The position numbers and the translations under genes are program-made. A stretch of 12,876 bases of DNA from JBECKQ01 sp040235375 (GTDB taxonomy: Bacteria; Planctomycetota; Phycisphaerae; UBA1845): the NCBI GenBank assembly GCA_040235375.1, contig JBECKQ010000282.1:1-12876 (forward strand), given 5' to 3'. Below, in pieces: positions 1-5,682 of this stretch (position 1 is the first letter of the stretch; each line of letters starts with the position of its first letter). The notes under the pieces are model-generated. The model saw only the letters and a program-made list of their open reading frames with translations. It did not search any database and had not been told where the DNA came from.

Positions 1-494
1 GTCTCGATCGCGTCCGCCAGAAGCTGCTGCACGGCATCGTCGCCGAGCAACTTGCGAAGCTCGGGCACGTCGCGGCACTGTGACCCCGGCCGCGCCGCGG
101 TGATCACTCGGCACCGGCGGACGATGCCCGCGGGGTCGTACCAGGTGTGCAACTCGAGCAGCGAGTCCGCTCCGATGATCCAGAAGAGTTCCGCGTCAGG
201 TCCGAGCTGCCGGCGAAAGTGCTCGACCGTTCGAACCGTGTAGCTCGGCCCCGCGCACGTCAGATCGTGATCGCTGAATTCGAACAGCGGATCCCCCTCG
301 ATCGCCACGCGGACCATCGCGGCCCTATGCTCGCTGGGCGCCAGCCCCCTGTCGGGCTTGTGCGGCGGCGTGCGACTGGGCAACAGAACCACCCTGTCAA
401 TGCTGAGATGCTCGGCGATCGCCCGGGCAATGATGAGGTGCCCGTGATGGATCGGGTCGAAGCTGCCACCGAAAAGTGCCGTTTTCCCAGCCAT
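1..494 (-). CDS. nadD: Nicotinate-nucleotide adenylyltransferase NadD (partial, C-terminus outside window)
   Basis: The enzyme transfers AMP from ATP to nicotinate mononucleotide, giving deamido-NAD in cytoplasmic NAD biosynthesis. Reading leftward from the ATG at 494-492, the first 164 codons are visible. The nucleotidyltransferase signature GGSFDPIHHGHL lies at residues 9-20, with the HxGH-type motif that binds ATP phosphates. It is followed by LLPSRTPPHK (about 38-47), a typical NadD substrate-loop sequence, and WIIGADSL (about 103-110), matching the family's F/WxxGxD block. The C-terminal SSTxIR-type motif is expected beyond the window edge; the family is usually about 190-220 aa, so some 30-50 residues are missing. 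The start is fixed by the conserved N-terminus, although no clear Shine-Dalgarno precedes it. The gene is divergent from the glycosyltransferase at 607 and has a plausible promoter at 576-604. Confidence 0.95.
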   Translation of the reverse strand, partial: MAGKTALFGGSFDPIHHGHLIIARAIAEHLSIDRVVLLPSRTPPHKPDRGLAPSEHRAAMVRVAIEGDPLFEFSDHDLTCAGPSYTVRTVEHFRRQLGPDAELFWIIGADSLLELHTWYDPAGIVRRCRVITAARPGSQCRDVPELRKLLGDDAVQQLLADAIE

Positions 495-575
495 AACGTT
501 GTGAGTCTCGGCCTGTACCACCCGGAATACCGACGTACCGCCGCAGAACCTGCATGCCGCCGACGATCGGCGTCG

Positions 576-604
576 ATCCTAGCCCGCCGGCAGAGCGCAC
601 GCAA
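576..604 (-). promoter_or_regulatory. Predicted promoter of nadD
   Basis: On the minus strand, TTGCGT (604-599) and TAGGAT (581-576) are separated by exactly 17 bases, a sigma-70-like arrangement with four of six matches in each box. Transcription would start near 569, giving a leader of about 75 bases before the nadD ATG. The -35 box ends only three bases before the divergent ATG at 607. This is a pattern match only. Confidence 0.45.
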
Positions 605-606
605 CG

Positions 607-1932
607 ATGCCTTGTCGGCCCTGTGTGAACCTGACGCTACGGCCAGACGGCCCGGCGTCCGATATTCACTTTGTACCCGGCGCCCGCGACGGAGCGATTG
701 AATTGGCCGACCGCCCGCAAGTATCCATCGTCATCGCGACGCACAACCGGCGCGACGTGCTGGTCGGCACGTTGCACCGACTTGCAAGCCTGAGGCTGGC
801 CCCCGGCCTGGCGGAGACGATCGTTGTCGACAACGCTTCCGCGGACGGTACGGCCGACTCCGCGTCGCGCCGCTTCTCCAACGTCCGTGTGATTGAATTG
901 AACGAGAACCTCGGAAGCTGCGCCAAGGCGCTCGGCGTCGACGCCGCGCAGGGCCGGCTCATTCTCTTCCTCGACGACGACTCGTATCCGCGCCCCGGCA
1001 GCATCGAGCAGATGATCGATGCGTTCGAAGCCGACCACCGTTTGGGCGCCGCCGGCTTCATCGTTCACCTGCCCGACGGCCGGCGCGAGTGCAGCGCGCT
1101 GCCTAACGTCTTCGTCGGCTGCGGCGTCGGACTCCGCGCCGACGCCCTCGCCGAGGTCGGCGGCCTCGATCGCTCCTTCTTCATGCAGGCGGAAGAGTAC
1201 GACCTGAGTTTCCGGCTCGTGGCTGCCGGCTGGTCCGTCGAGACGCTGCCCGGTTTGCATGTCGATCATCTCAAGACCCGGCAGGCAAGGATCAGCGATC
1301 GCACCATTTATTACGACACGCGCAACAACCTGCTCGTCGCCGCCCGCTATCTGCCCGATGACCACGCCGGCAATCTTCGCGACGACTGGACGCAGCGATA
1401 CCGCTGGCTGGCCGAACGCAACGGCCAGCTCGAAACGCACGAGCGCGGCCGGACTGAGGCGCTGGCGGTCTGGAACAAAGAGCGCCTCGCCTACGCAACG
1501 TGGCGACTGACGGCCGGCGCGTTCGAACAGCTCTTTCGATTCGATGAGCTACGCCGGCGAATCGAGTCGCTGGCGCGCACCGGGGCGTCCCGCGTGGTGT
1601 TCGCCGGACTGGGCAAGAACGTTTATCCGTTTTTTGCGGCGGCGCAGGCGTGCGGGTTGGACGTCCTGTGTATCGGCGACGACCAGTTCGCCGGCCCCGG
1701 GCGGTCGTACCGCGGCGTACCGATCGTCCCCCTGAGCGTGGCCGCCGTGCACGACGCCGACGCGATCATCATCTCCGATACGTCGCCCGTTCACGCCGGC
1801 CGGGCAGCCCGGCGCGCCGCGGGACTCACCACCAGCCCGGTGCACTGCTGGTTCGGCGAGGCGCCCGCGTTACATGCGGCCGCCGTACATGGAGCGTTGA
1901 CCGGCGCTTGCCAATCCGCCGAAAGTGCATAA
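607..1932 (+). CDS. Family-2 glycosyltransferase with C-terminal Rossmann-like domain
   Basis: This is a predicted cytoplasmic GT2 enzyme moving a sugar from a nucleotide-sugar to an unknown acceptor, perhaps for cell-surface glycan. The GT-A domain covers about residues 38-245: VSIVIATHNRRDVL (39-52) is the first nucleotide-binding strand, VDNASADGT (74-82) the next, and FLDDDS (121-126) holds the metal-binding DxD. EEYDLSFR (196-203) supplies the catalytic acidic region, as in rhamnosyl- and galactofuranosyl-type members. Residues 250-310 look helical. Residues 325-415 form a second alpha/beta unit starting VVFAGLGKNVYPF (330-342), a glycine-rich loop resembling PglD-N or methyltransferase C-terminal Rossmann domains. 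There are no membrane segments. The start at 607 has no Shine-Dalgarno; a GTG at 625 is an alternative. Acceptor and donor cannot be read from sequence. Confidence 0.85.
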   Translation: MPCRPCVNLTLRPDGPASDIHFVPGARDGAIELADRPQVSIVIATHNRRDVLVGTLHRLASLRLAPGLAETIVVDNASADGTADSASRRFSNVRVIELNENLGSCAKALGVDAAQGRLILFLDDDSYPRPGSIEQMIDAFEADHRLGAAGFIVHLPDGRRECSALPNVFVGCGVGLRADALAEVGGLDRSFFMQAEEYDLSFRLVAAGWSVETLPGLHVDHLKTRQARISDRTIYYDTRNNLLVAARYLPDDHAGNLRDDWTQRYRWLAERNGQLETHERGRTEALAVWNKERLAYATWRLTAGAFEQLFRFDELRRRIESLARTGASRVVFAGLGKNVYPFFAAAQACGLDVLCIGDDQFAGPGRSYRGVPIVPLSVAAVHDADAIIISDTSPVHAGRAARRAAGLTTSPVHCWFGEAPALHAAAVHGALTGACQSAESA

Positions 1933-1935
1933 CAT
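1908..1935 (+). promoter_or_regulatory. Possible promoter for the DUF442-like gene
   Basis: TTGCCA (1908-1913) and TAACAT (1930-1935) are separated by 16 bases, inside the last codons of the glycosyltransferase gene and just past its stop. A second -10-like hexamer, TCTAAT, lies at 1961-1966 but has a poor -35. Either could drive the gene at 2037. The evidence is weak. Confidence 0.3.
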
Positions 1936-2023
1936 CGCTCTTATCGGGAATTTAGCCCATTCTAATCTCGCCTCCGCAGGATCGAGATAGAAGGGCCGAG
2001 CGTGCATTCACGTCAAACCGACC

Positions 2024-2031
2024 GGGAGGAG
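2024..2031 (+). promoter_or_regulatory. Strong Shine-Dalgarno of the gene at 2037
   Basis: GGGAGGAG lies five bases before the ATG at 2037. It is one of the few strong ribosome binding sites in the window and supports that start codon. Confidence 0.75.
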
Positions 2032-2036
2032 CGTCT

Positions 2037-2489
2037 ATGCGAAGGCAAATCAGGATCAATAGCGACATCGCCGTGGGTCCGCAGCCGTCGGAGCCGGGCC
2101 TGACTCGGCTCCACGACGAGGGCTTTCGCGCCGTCGTAAACCTCCGCACCTTCGGCGAGCACGGCCAGGCGATATCTCCGGAAACGGAGGCGCGGCTGGC
2201 CGAAGACATCGGCCTCGCCTACCGCAACATCCAGGTATCGCGAAAGGAGATGGCCGCCGAGCAGGTGGACATGTTCCGCCAGGCGCTCGACGTCCTGCCG
2301 GCCCCGGTTTACGTCCACTCGGGGACCGGCCGGCGCGCCGCCGCATTCGTCATGATGCACGTCGCCGCCGAGCAGGATCTCACCGGCGACGAGGTCCTGG
2401 CGGCCGGCGAGCGCCGCGGCCTTCCCGTGGACTCGCCGAAGATCCGCCGCTTCATCAAGCATTACATCAACGAACTCGTGCCCGTATAA
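2037..2489 (+). CDS. DUF442 / PTP-fold protein lacking the catalytic cysteine (pseudophosphatase candidate)
   Basis: This 150-aa soluble protein resembles the DUF442 (beta-lactamase-hydrolase-like phosphatase, TIGR01244-type) branch of the protein tyrosine phosphatase fold. The family features are GPQPSEPGLTRLHDEGF (14-30), RAVVNLRTFGEHG (31-43) and a P-loop-like stretch, YVHSGTGRRAA (92-102). The last aligns residue for residue with the PTP signature HCxxGxxR(S/T), but Val93 stands where the nucleophilic Cys should be and Tyr92 where the His should be; Arg99 is kept. The codon at the Cys position is GTC, and the protein contains no cysteine. It is therefore probably not a cysteine phosphatase; it may bind phosphate, or work by another mechanism. 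The start is supported by GGGAGGAG five bases upstream. It appears monocistronic. Confidence 0.75.
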   Translation: MRRQIRINSDIAVGPQPSEPGLTRLHDEGFRAVVNLRTFGEHGQAISPETEARLAEDIGLAYRNIQVSRKEMAAEQVDMFRQALDVLPAPVYVHSGTGRRAAAFVMMHVAAEQDLTGDEVLAAGERRGLPVDSPKIRRFIKHYINELVPV

Positions 2490-2679
2490 CGATTCGACGC
2501 TGCGTTGCCACTCGTGCCGTACAGTCCGTCGGCCTATGCCGTCCGGTTGCAGGCCGGGGGGCGCTGTTGTCGTCTCATGGCGAAGTCGTTGCCTGCAGCG
2601 AGTGGTCCAACAGGTCTGCGCAGGAGCGCGCATTTCCGCGCGGCCGGCGTGCTGCTGTGCCCGTCGATCGTGGGGGTGC

Positions 2680-2775
2680 TTATCCGAAGACCGCGGCGAA
2701 CGCGAAGAGGACGATCTTTATCAAGGCGAACGGTCCGCCGATGATCAGTGCGATCAGATATGTGAGCGTGTCCAT
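2680..2775 (-). CDS. 31-aa hydrophobic mini-protein (putative single-pass membrane peptide)
   Basis: On the minus strand, ATG at 2775-2773 opens 31 codons ending in TAA at 2682-2680. The peptide begins MDTLTYLIALIIGG and ends with a hydrophobic LFAFAAVFG. It is almost entirely hydrophobic with one Asp (residue 2) and one Lys (residue 20), fitting one long or two short membrane segments with a proline kink at residue 15. AAGGAA (plus-strand 2787-2782) lies six bases upstream of the ATG, and a TTGACT-N17-TAGCGT promoter lies just upstream of that. This complete set of expression signals argues for a real gene. No family is recognised; type I toxin peptides and small stress-membrane proteins have similar make-up, but this is inference. 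The rest of the interval 2490-2883 shows no convincing gene. Confidence 0.55.
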   Translation of the reverse strand: MDTLTYLIALIIGGPFALIKIVLFAFAAVFG

Positions 2776-2804
2776 TAAGTGTTCCTTTTCTATGAGACGG
2801 CGAT

Positions 2805-2833
2805 ACGCTATCTGCACGTCCGGCCGGAGTCAA
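2805..2833 (-). promoter_or_regulatory. Predicted promoter of the 31-aa mini-protein
   Basis: On the minus strand, TTGACT (2833-2828) is followed after 17 bases by TAGCGT (2810-2805). The -35 box matches the sigma-70 consensus at five of six positions and the -10 at three of six. The predicted start, near 2798, leaves about 22 bases before the mini-gene's ATG, including its AAGGAA ribosome binding site. Confidence 0.5.
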
Positions 2834-2883
2834 ACCCGCGCCGCGCCGGCCGTGCGGCTGGTTGAATCCTGAGCCCTTGCGCG

Positions 2884-3267
2884 ATGATGGAAACCAACGA
2901 GATTCCCGCTGCCGTGGCCGTTGTCACCGACCTCGTCTTCTCTTCGCGGATTCTCTCGACGGGTCGCGCGCTTGGCGTCACCGTCCGGTGCGTGCGCTCG
3001 GCCACTCAGCTCGCACAGGCATTGGCGGCCGGCGGCGTCCGCCTGGCCATCATCGACATGGAGTTGCCGGGCGAGGAGGCTCTTGATGCACTGCAAACCG
3101 CCACCGCCCACAAACCCGCCCCGGCCGTGCTCGCGTTCTACCCGCACGTGCGCGCCGACTTGAAGCAGTCGGCCAAGGCCGCCGGTGCCGACTACGTCCT
3201 GCCGCGATCGCAGTTCGACGAGCAGTTCTTGCGCCTCCTGAAGGCCCACTGCATACCGGCCGACTGA
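2884..3267 (+). CDS. Stand-alone degenerate response-regulator receiver domain
   Basis: This 127-aa protein matches a CheY-like receiver fold with no output domain. Strand 1 is VAVVTD (11-16), with only one acidic residue where active receivers have a pair. The phospho-acceptor candidate is Asp58 in LAIIDMELPGEEAL (54-67), followed by the usual LPG turn. Strand 4 is AVLAFYPHV (81-89), where the conserved Thr/Ser position is Ala or Phe. Strand 5, GADYVLPRSQF (101-111), has Pro-Arg in place of the invariant Lys-Pro. Loss of the Lys and Thr switch residues suggests a pseudo-receiver used for protein binding, though Asp58 might still be modified. Starts at 2884 and 2887 are both ATG, and neither has a clear Shine-Dalgarno. 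It lies 143 bases before hen1 in the same orientation; a functional link is possible but unproven. Confidence 0.75.
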   Translation: MMETNEIPAAVAVVTDLVFSSRILSTGRALGVTVRCVRSATQLAQALAAGGVRLAIIDMELPGEEALDALQTATAHKPAPAVLAFYPHVRADLKQSAKAAGADYVLPRSQFDEQFLRLLKAHCIPAD

Positions 3268-3283
3268 CTGCATTTCCAACGGC

Positions 3284-3316
3284 GTACGTACCTAAAGACC
3301 GTCTTTCTGCTATCAT
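3284..3316 (+). promoter_or_regulatory. Predicted hen1 operon promoter with overlapping palindromes
   Basis: TGC followed by TATCAT (-10 at 3311-3316) forms an extended -10 box. No good -35 is seen, which is usual for extended -10 promoters. Where the -35 would lie, a perfect 6-1-6 inverted repeat, AAAGAC-C-GTCTTT, occupies 3294-3306. An 8-base palindrome, GTACGTAC, is at 3284-3291. A regulator bound at these palindromes would compete with or assist RNA polymerase. The same TCTGCTAT core occurs before the gene at 10189. The predicted leader to the hen1 ATG is about 88 bases. Confidence 0.4.
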
Positions 3317-3410
3317 GCCATCTTCTATCGGTGATGGTGACTACGCGCGATCTAAGAAAAGGCTATGCGCGACCCGCCGCATTTTCACGCACGTTGACGG
3401 CACAACCGAA

Positions 3411-4925
3411 ATGCTCCTGACCATCACCACAACCCGCCCGCCGGCCACTGACCTTGGCTGGCTCCTCCACAAGCATCCACAGAAGGTGCAGACCTTCGAC
3501 CTCGCCTTCGGCTGCGCCCATGTTTTCTACCCCGAAGCGACCGACCACCGCTGCACCGCCGCTCTCGTGCTCGACATCGACCCGGTCGGCCTCGTCCGCC
3601 GCCGCCGAGGCCCCGCGGGCGACTCTTTCTCTCTCCAGCACTACGTCAACGACCGCCCCTACGTCGCCAGCAGCTTCCTCAGCGTCGCCATCGCCCGGGT
3701 GTACGGCTCCGCCCTTGGCGGGCGGTGCAAGGACCGCCCGGAGCTTGTCGACGAGGTACTGCCGCTCGAGGCCCGCCTGGTCGTCATGCCTTGCCGCGGC
3801 GGCGAAGCGCTGCTTCGGCGTCTCTTCGAGCCGCTCGGCTACGAAGTCTCCACCGAGCGCCACCCGCTCGACACCAAGTTCCCCGACTGGGGCGACAGCA
3901 GCTACTTCACCGTCACGCTCCGTAGCCGGCAGCGCTTGCAGGATTTGCTCACGCATTTGTATGTCCTCATCCCCGTGCTCGACAACGACAAGCACTATTG
4001 GGTCGGCGAGGACGAGCTCGAGAAGCTCCTGCGCCGCGGCGAAGGCTGGCTCGGCGCACATCCCGAGCGCGAGGCCATCACCACGCGTTATCTCAAGCAT
4101 CAGCGCCGCCTCGCGCGCGAGGCGCTCGCTCGCCTGGCCGAGGAGGACCATCCCGATCCCGACGCCGAGCAGGTCGCTCACGCCGAGGAAGAGGCCGCCC
4201 TGGAAGCGACCGTCATCGTTGCCGATCGCGCTGCGGCCACGCCCGCCCCGACGGATGCCGCCGAACTCGCTACCCTCTCGACGGACGACAAGGCTCTACC
4301 GGACGACGACGCCCTGACGCTGAATGCCGAGCGCCTCGCCACCGTCCTGGCCGCCCTGCGCGCCGGCGGGGCAAGCTCCGTCGTCGATCTCGGCTGCGGC
4401 GAGGGTAAGCTGCTGCGCCTCCTGCTGGATGACAAGCGGTTCGAGCGCGTCGTCGGCATGGATGTTTCGCTGCGCTCGCTGAAATTCGCCGCCGAGCGCC
4501 TGAGGCTGGACCGCCTGCCGGCGGCCAAGCGCCGGCGGATCGACCTGCTGCACGGCTCGCTGACGTACCGCGACGCCCGCCTGGCCGGCTTCGACGCGGC
4601 CGCCTGCGTCGAGGTCATCGAGCACCTCGACCCGCCGCGTCTGGCGGCCTTCGAGCGCCTGCTCTTCGAGTTCGCCCGCCCGCGGACGGTGGTCATCACC
4701 ACGCCGAACCGCGAGTACAATGTGAACTTCGAAACGTTGCCGGCCGGGCGCCTGCGCCACCGCGACCACCGTTTCGAATGGACCCGCGCCGAGTTCGAAA
4801 CTTGGTCCCGCACCGTCGCCGACCGGTATGGGTACACCGTCCGCCACCTGCCCATCGGCCCCGAGGATCCCGAACGTGGAGCGCCGACGCAGATGGCGGT
4901 TTTCAAGATGGACGCGGACGTATGA
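3411..4925 (+). CDS. hen1: Hen1, 3'-terminal RNA ribose 2'-O-methyltransferase
   Basis: Hen1 uses S-adenosylmethionine and a metal to methylate the 2'-OH of the 3' end of cleaved RNA before Pnkp seals it, making repaired tRNA resistant to the same ribotoxin. The N-terminal half (1-235) is the bacterial Hen1_L domain, opening MLLTITTTRPPATDLGWLLH and continuing AHVFYPEA (36-43); it is known to activate the Pnkp ligase. A low-complexity acidic/Ala linker (about 240-300) leads to the methyltransferase: VVDLGCGEGKLL (324-335) binds SAM, EVIEHL (401-406) provides the metal-binding Glu, Glu and His, TPNREYN follows (431-437), and RHRDHRFEWTR (449-459) provides the last metal His. The start is ATG 3411 because conserved sequence begins there; an upstream ATG at 3315 overlaps the -10 box. 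At 504 aa it is slightly longer than usual, mostly in the linker. Its stop overlaps the next gene as ATGA. Confidence 0.95.
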   Translation: MLLTITTTRPPATDLGWLLHKHPQKVQTFDLAFGCAHVFYPEATDHRCTAALVLDIDPVGLVRRRRGPAGDSFSLQHYVNDRPYVASSFLSVAIARVYGSALGGRCKDRPELVDEVLPLEARLVVMPCRGGEALLRRLFEPLGYEVSTERHPLDTKFPDWGDSSYFTVTLRSRQRLQDLLTHLYVLIPVLDNDKHYWVGEDELEKLLRRGEGWLGAHPEREAITTRYLKHQRRLAREALARLAEEDHPDPDAEQVAHAEEEAALEATVIVADRAAATPAPTDAAELATLSTDDKALPDDDALTLNAERLATVLAALRAGGASSVVDLGCGEGKLLRLLLDDKRFERVVGMDVSLRSLKFAAERLRLDRLPAAKRRRIDLLHGSLTYRDARLAGFDAAACVEVIEHLDPPRLAAFERLLFEFARPRTVVITTPNREYNVNFETLPAGRLRHRDHRFEWTRAEFETWSRTVADRYGYTVRHLPIGPEDPERGAPTQMAVFKMDADV

Positions 4926-5263
4926 TCCTTGAAGGCGCGCGAGTGCTTGCAGATGTAGCGGCTGAACGGACGCTTGAAGCCAAGGCGGTGTTCAACGAGC
5001 ATGGTATCGTCGTCTTTCCTCGCTCCGTAGAACATCGCACGATGAAGCGCGAAGGCATTTCCTATGAAGATGACTACGCGGGCAACGCCCTCGCCGCGAT
5101 GGTTCGCCCAGGTGCATTCGAGGTCCGCTTCCACAAGTCGTATTCCGATCGGCAGGTGGCGCGAATCTTGAGTGCGATTGCCGCGGAGACAGGCTTCGAG
5201 GTGCTCGGCGCGTGGCGCGTCACGTATCAGGGTCGCCCGCTGAACATTCGGAGCGGTGCTTGA
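4922..5263 (+). CDS. Unrecognised 113-aa protein translationally coupled to hen1
   Basis: The ATG at 4922 overlaps the hen1 stop codon (ATGA), so translation is probably coupled and the start is well supported. The protein begins MILEGARVLADVAAERTL. It has a central segment, HGIVVFPRSVEHRTMKREG (27-45), then ISYEDDYAGNALAAMV (46-61), FEVRFHKSYSDRQVARIL (66-83) and a C-terminal LGAWRVTYQGRP (95-106). The pattern of alternating strands and helices suggests a small soluble alpha+beta protein. There is no signal peptide or membrane segment. I do not recognise the family. Codon use is less C/G-ending than in hen1 or pnkp, suggesting a different history. Because it occupies the position where pnkp usually follows hen1, possible roles include an RNA-repair accessory factor or an immunity-type protein; both are inference. 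Confidence 0.75.
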   Translation: MILEGARVLADVAAERTLEAKAVFNEHGIVVFPRSVEHRTMKREGISYEDDYAGNALAAMVRPGAFEVRFHKSYSDRQVARILSAIAAETGFEVLGAWRVTYQGRPLNIRSGA

Positions 5264-5274
5264 GTGACCTTTTC

Positions 5275-5339
5275 AGTTCGCCGAACTCCCGCCCGTCGAC
5301 GGGCGGTGTGCATACCCCGTCGCCGCGGAGCTCAGCGGC
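5275..5339. repeat. Cluster of three inverted repeats in the hen1-pnkp insert
   Basis: Three inverted repeats follow one another in the 176-base gap 5264-5439: AGTTCG-C-CGAACT at 5275-5287, the perfect 18-base palindrome CCGCCCGTCGACGGGCGG at 5289-5306, and GCCGC-N8-GCGGC at 5322-5339. The second would form a 7-bp GC stem with a TCGA loop in RNA. None is followed by a T-run; the only T-run (seven T at 5402-5408) is more than 60 bases downstream. They could be an operator, an RNA structure affecting the downstream small genes, or an insertion scar. No promoter is evident in the gap. Confidence 0.6.
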
Positions 5340-5439
5340 CCCGAGCACCTCGCCTTCAGCGCCTTGACGCAGATAGTAGTGTTCGCGAAGCCGTAATACC
5401 CTTTTTTTGATTGGGCACGTTCCGAAAGCGAGCAATCCC

Positions 5440-5667
5440 ATGAAGAAGTTACTTGGCTTTCTGGATGACCTGGATGCGCGGAAAATCCACTGGCGCCTGT
5501 TTCGCGCGAGAAACGAAGCTATCATGGTCGAGATCGCCGTGCCCGGCGAACGGTGGGAAGTCGAGTTTTTTGCTGACGAATCAGTGGAAGTGGAGATCTT
5601 TTGCAGCGACGGCAACATCGAAGGGGTTGGGGCTCTCGATCGCCTTTTTCGGGACTTCAGTGATTGA
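5440..5667 (+). CDS. 75-aa acidic hypothetical protein (possible immunity-type small protein)
   Basis: The protein opens MKKLLGFLDDLDARKIHWRL, followed by AIMVEIAVPGERWEVEFF (27-44), SVEVEIFCSDGNI (48-60) and a C-terminal helix ALDRLFRDF (65-73). The alpha-beta-beta-beta-alpha pattern and the VPGERWEVEFF core match, from memory, a widespread family of uncharacterised small proteins often found beside toxin or immunity genes; I cannot name the family with certainty. The ATG at 5440 is chosen because the core family pattern begins there; an in-frame TTG at 5407 is less likely. No strong Shine-Dalgarno is seen. It lies 15 bases before the DUF695-RraB gene, probably in the same operon. There are no membrane or secretion signals. 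Codon use is less GC-biased than in hen1 or pnkp. Confidence 0.75.
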   Translation: MKKLLGFLDDLDARKIHWRLFRARNEAIMVEIAVPGERWEVEFFADESVEVEIFCSDGNIEGVGALDRLFRDFSD

Positions 5668-5682
5668 GAAGGAGTCTACTCA

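Noticed and set aside
637..1440. Antisense reading frame opposite the glycosyltransferase
   Set aside because: No family features; the plus strand carries the GT2 motifs.
2498..2670. Complementary short segments (CCACTCG near 2510 and CGAGTGG near 2599) and a GCGCG/CGCGC stem near 2630
   Set aside because: Short and expected by chance at this GC content; no T-run or other signal supports a terminator or RNA gene.
3315..3410. Upstream ATG extending hen1 by 32 residues
   Set aside because: It overlaps the predicted -10 box, has no ribosome binding site, and the added residues are not part of the Hen1 domain, whose conservation begins exactly at the ATG at 3411.
5402..5408. Run of seven T as an intrinsic terminator
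   Set aside because: No GC hairpin lies directly upstream; the nearest stems end more than 60 bases earlier, so it does not form a normal terminator.
5220..5618. Minus-strand frame across the inverted-repeat gap
   Set aside because: It overlaps the well-supported genes on both sides and has no ribosome binding site or family features.
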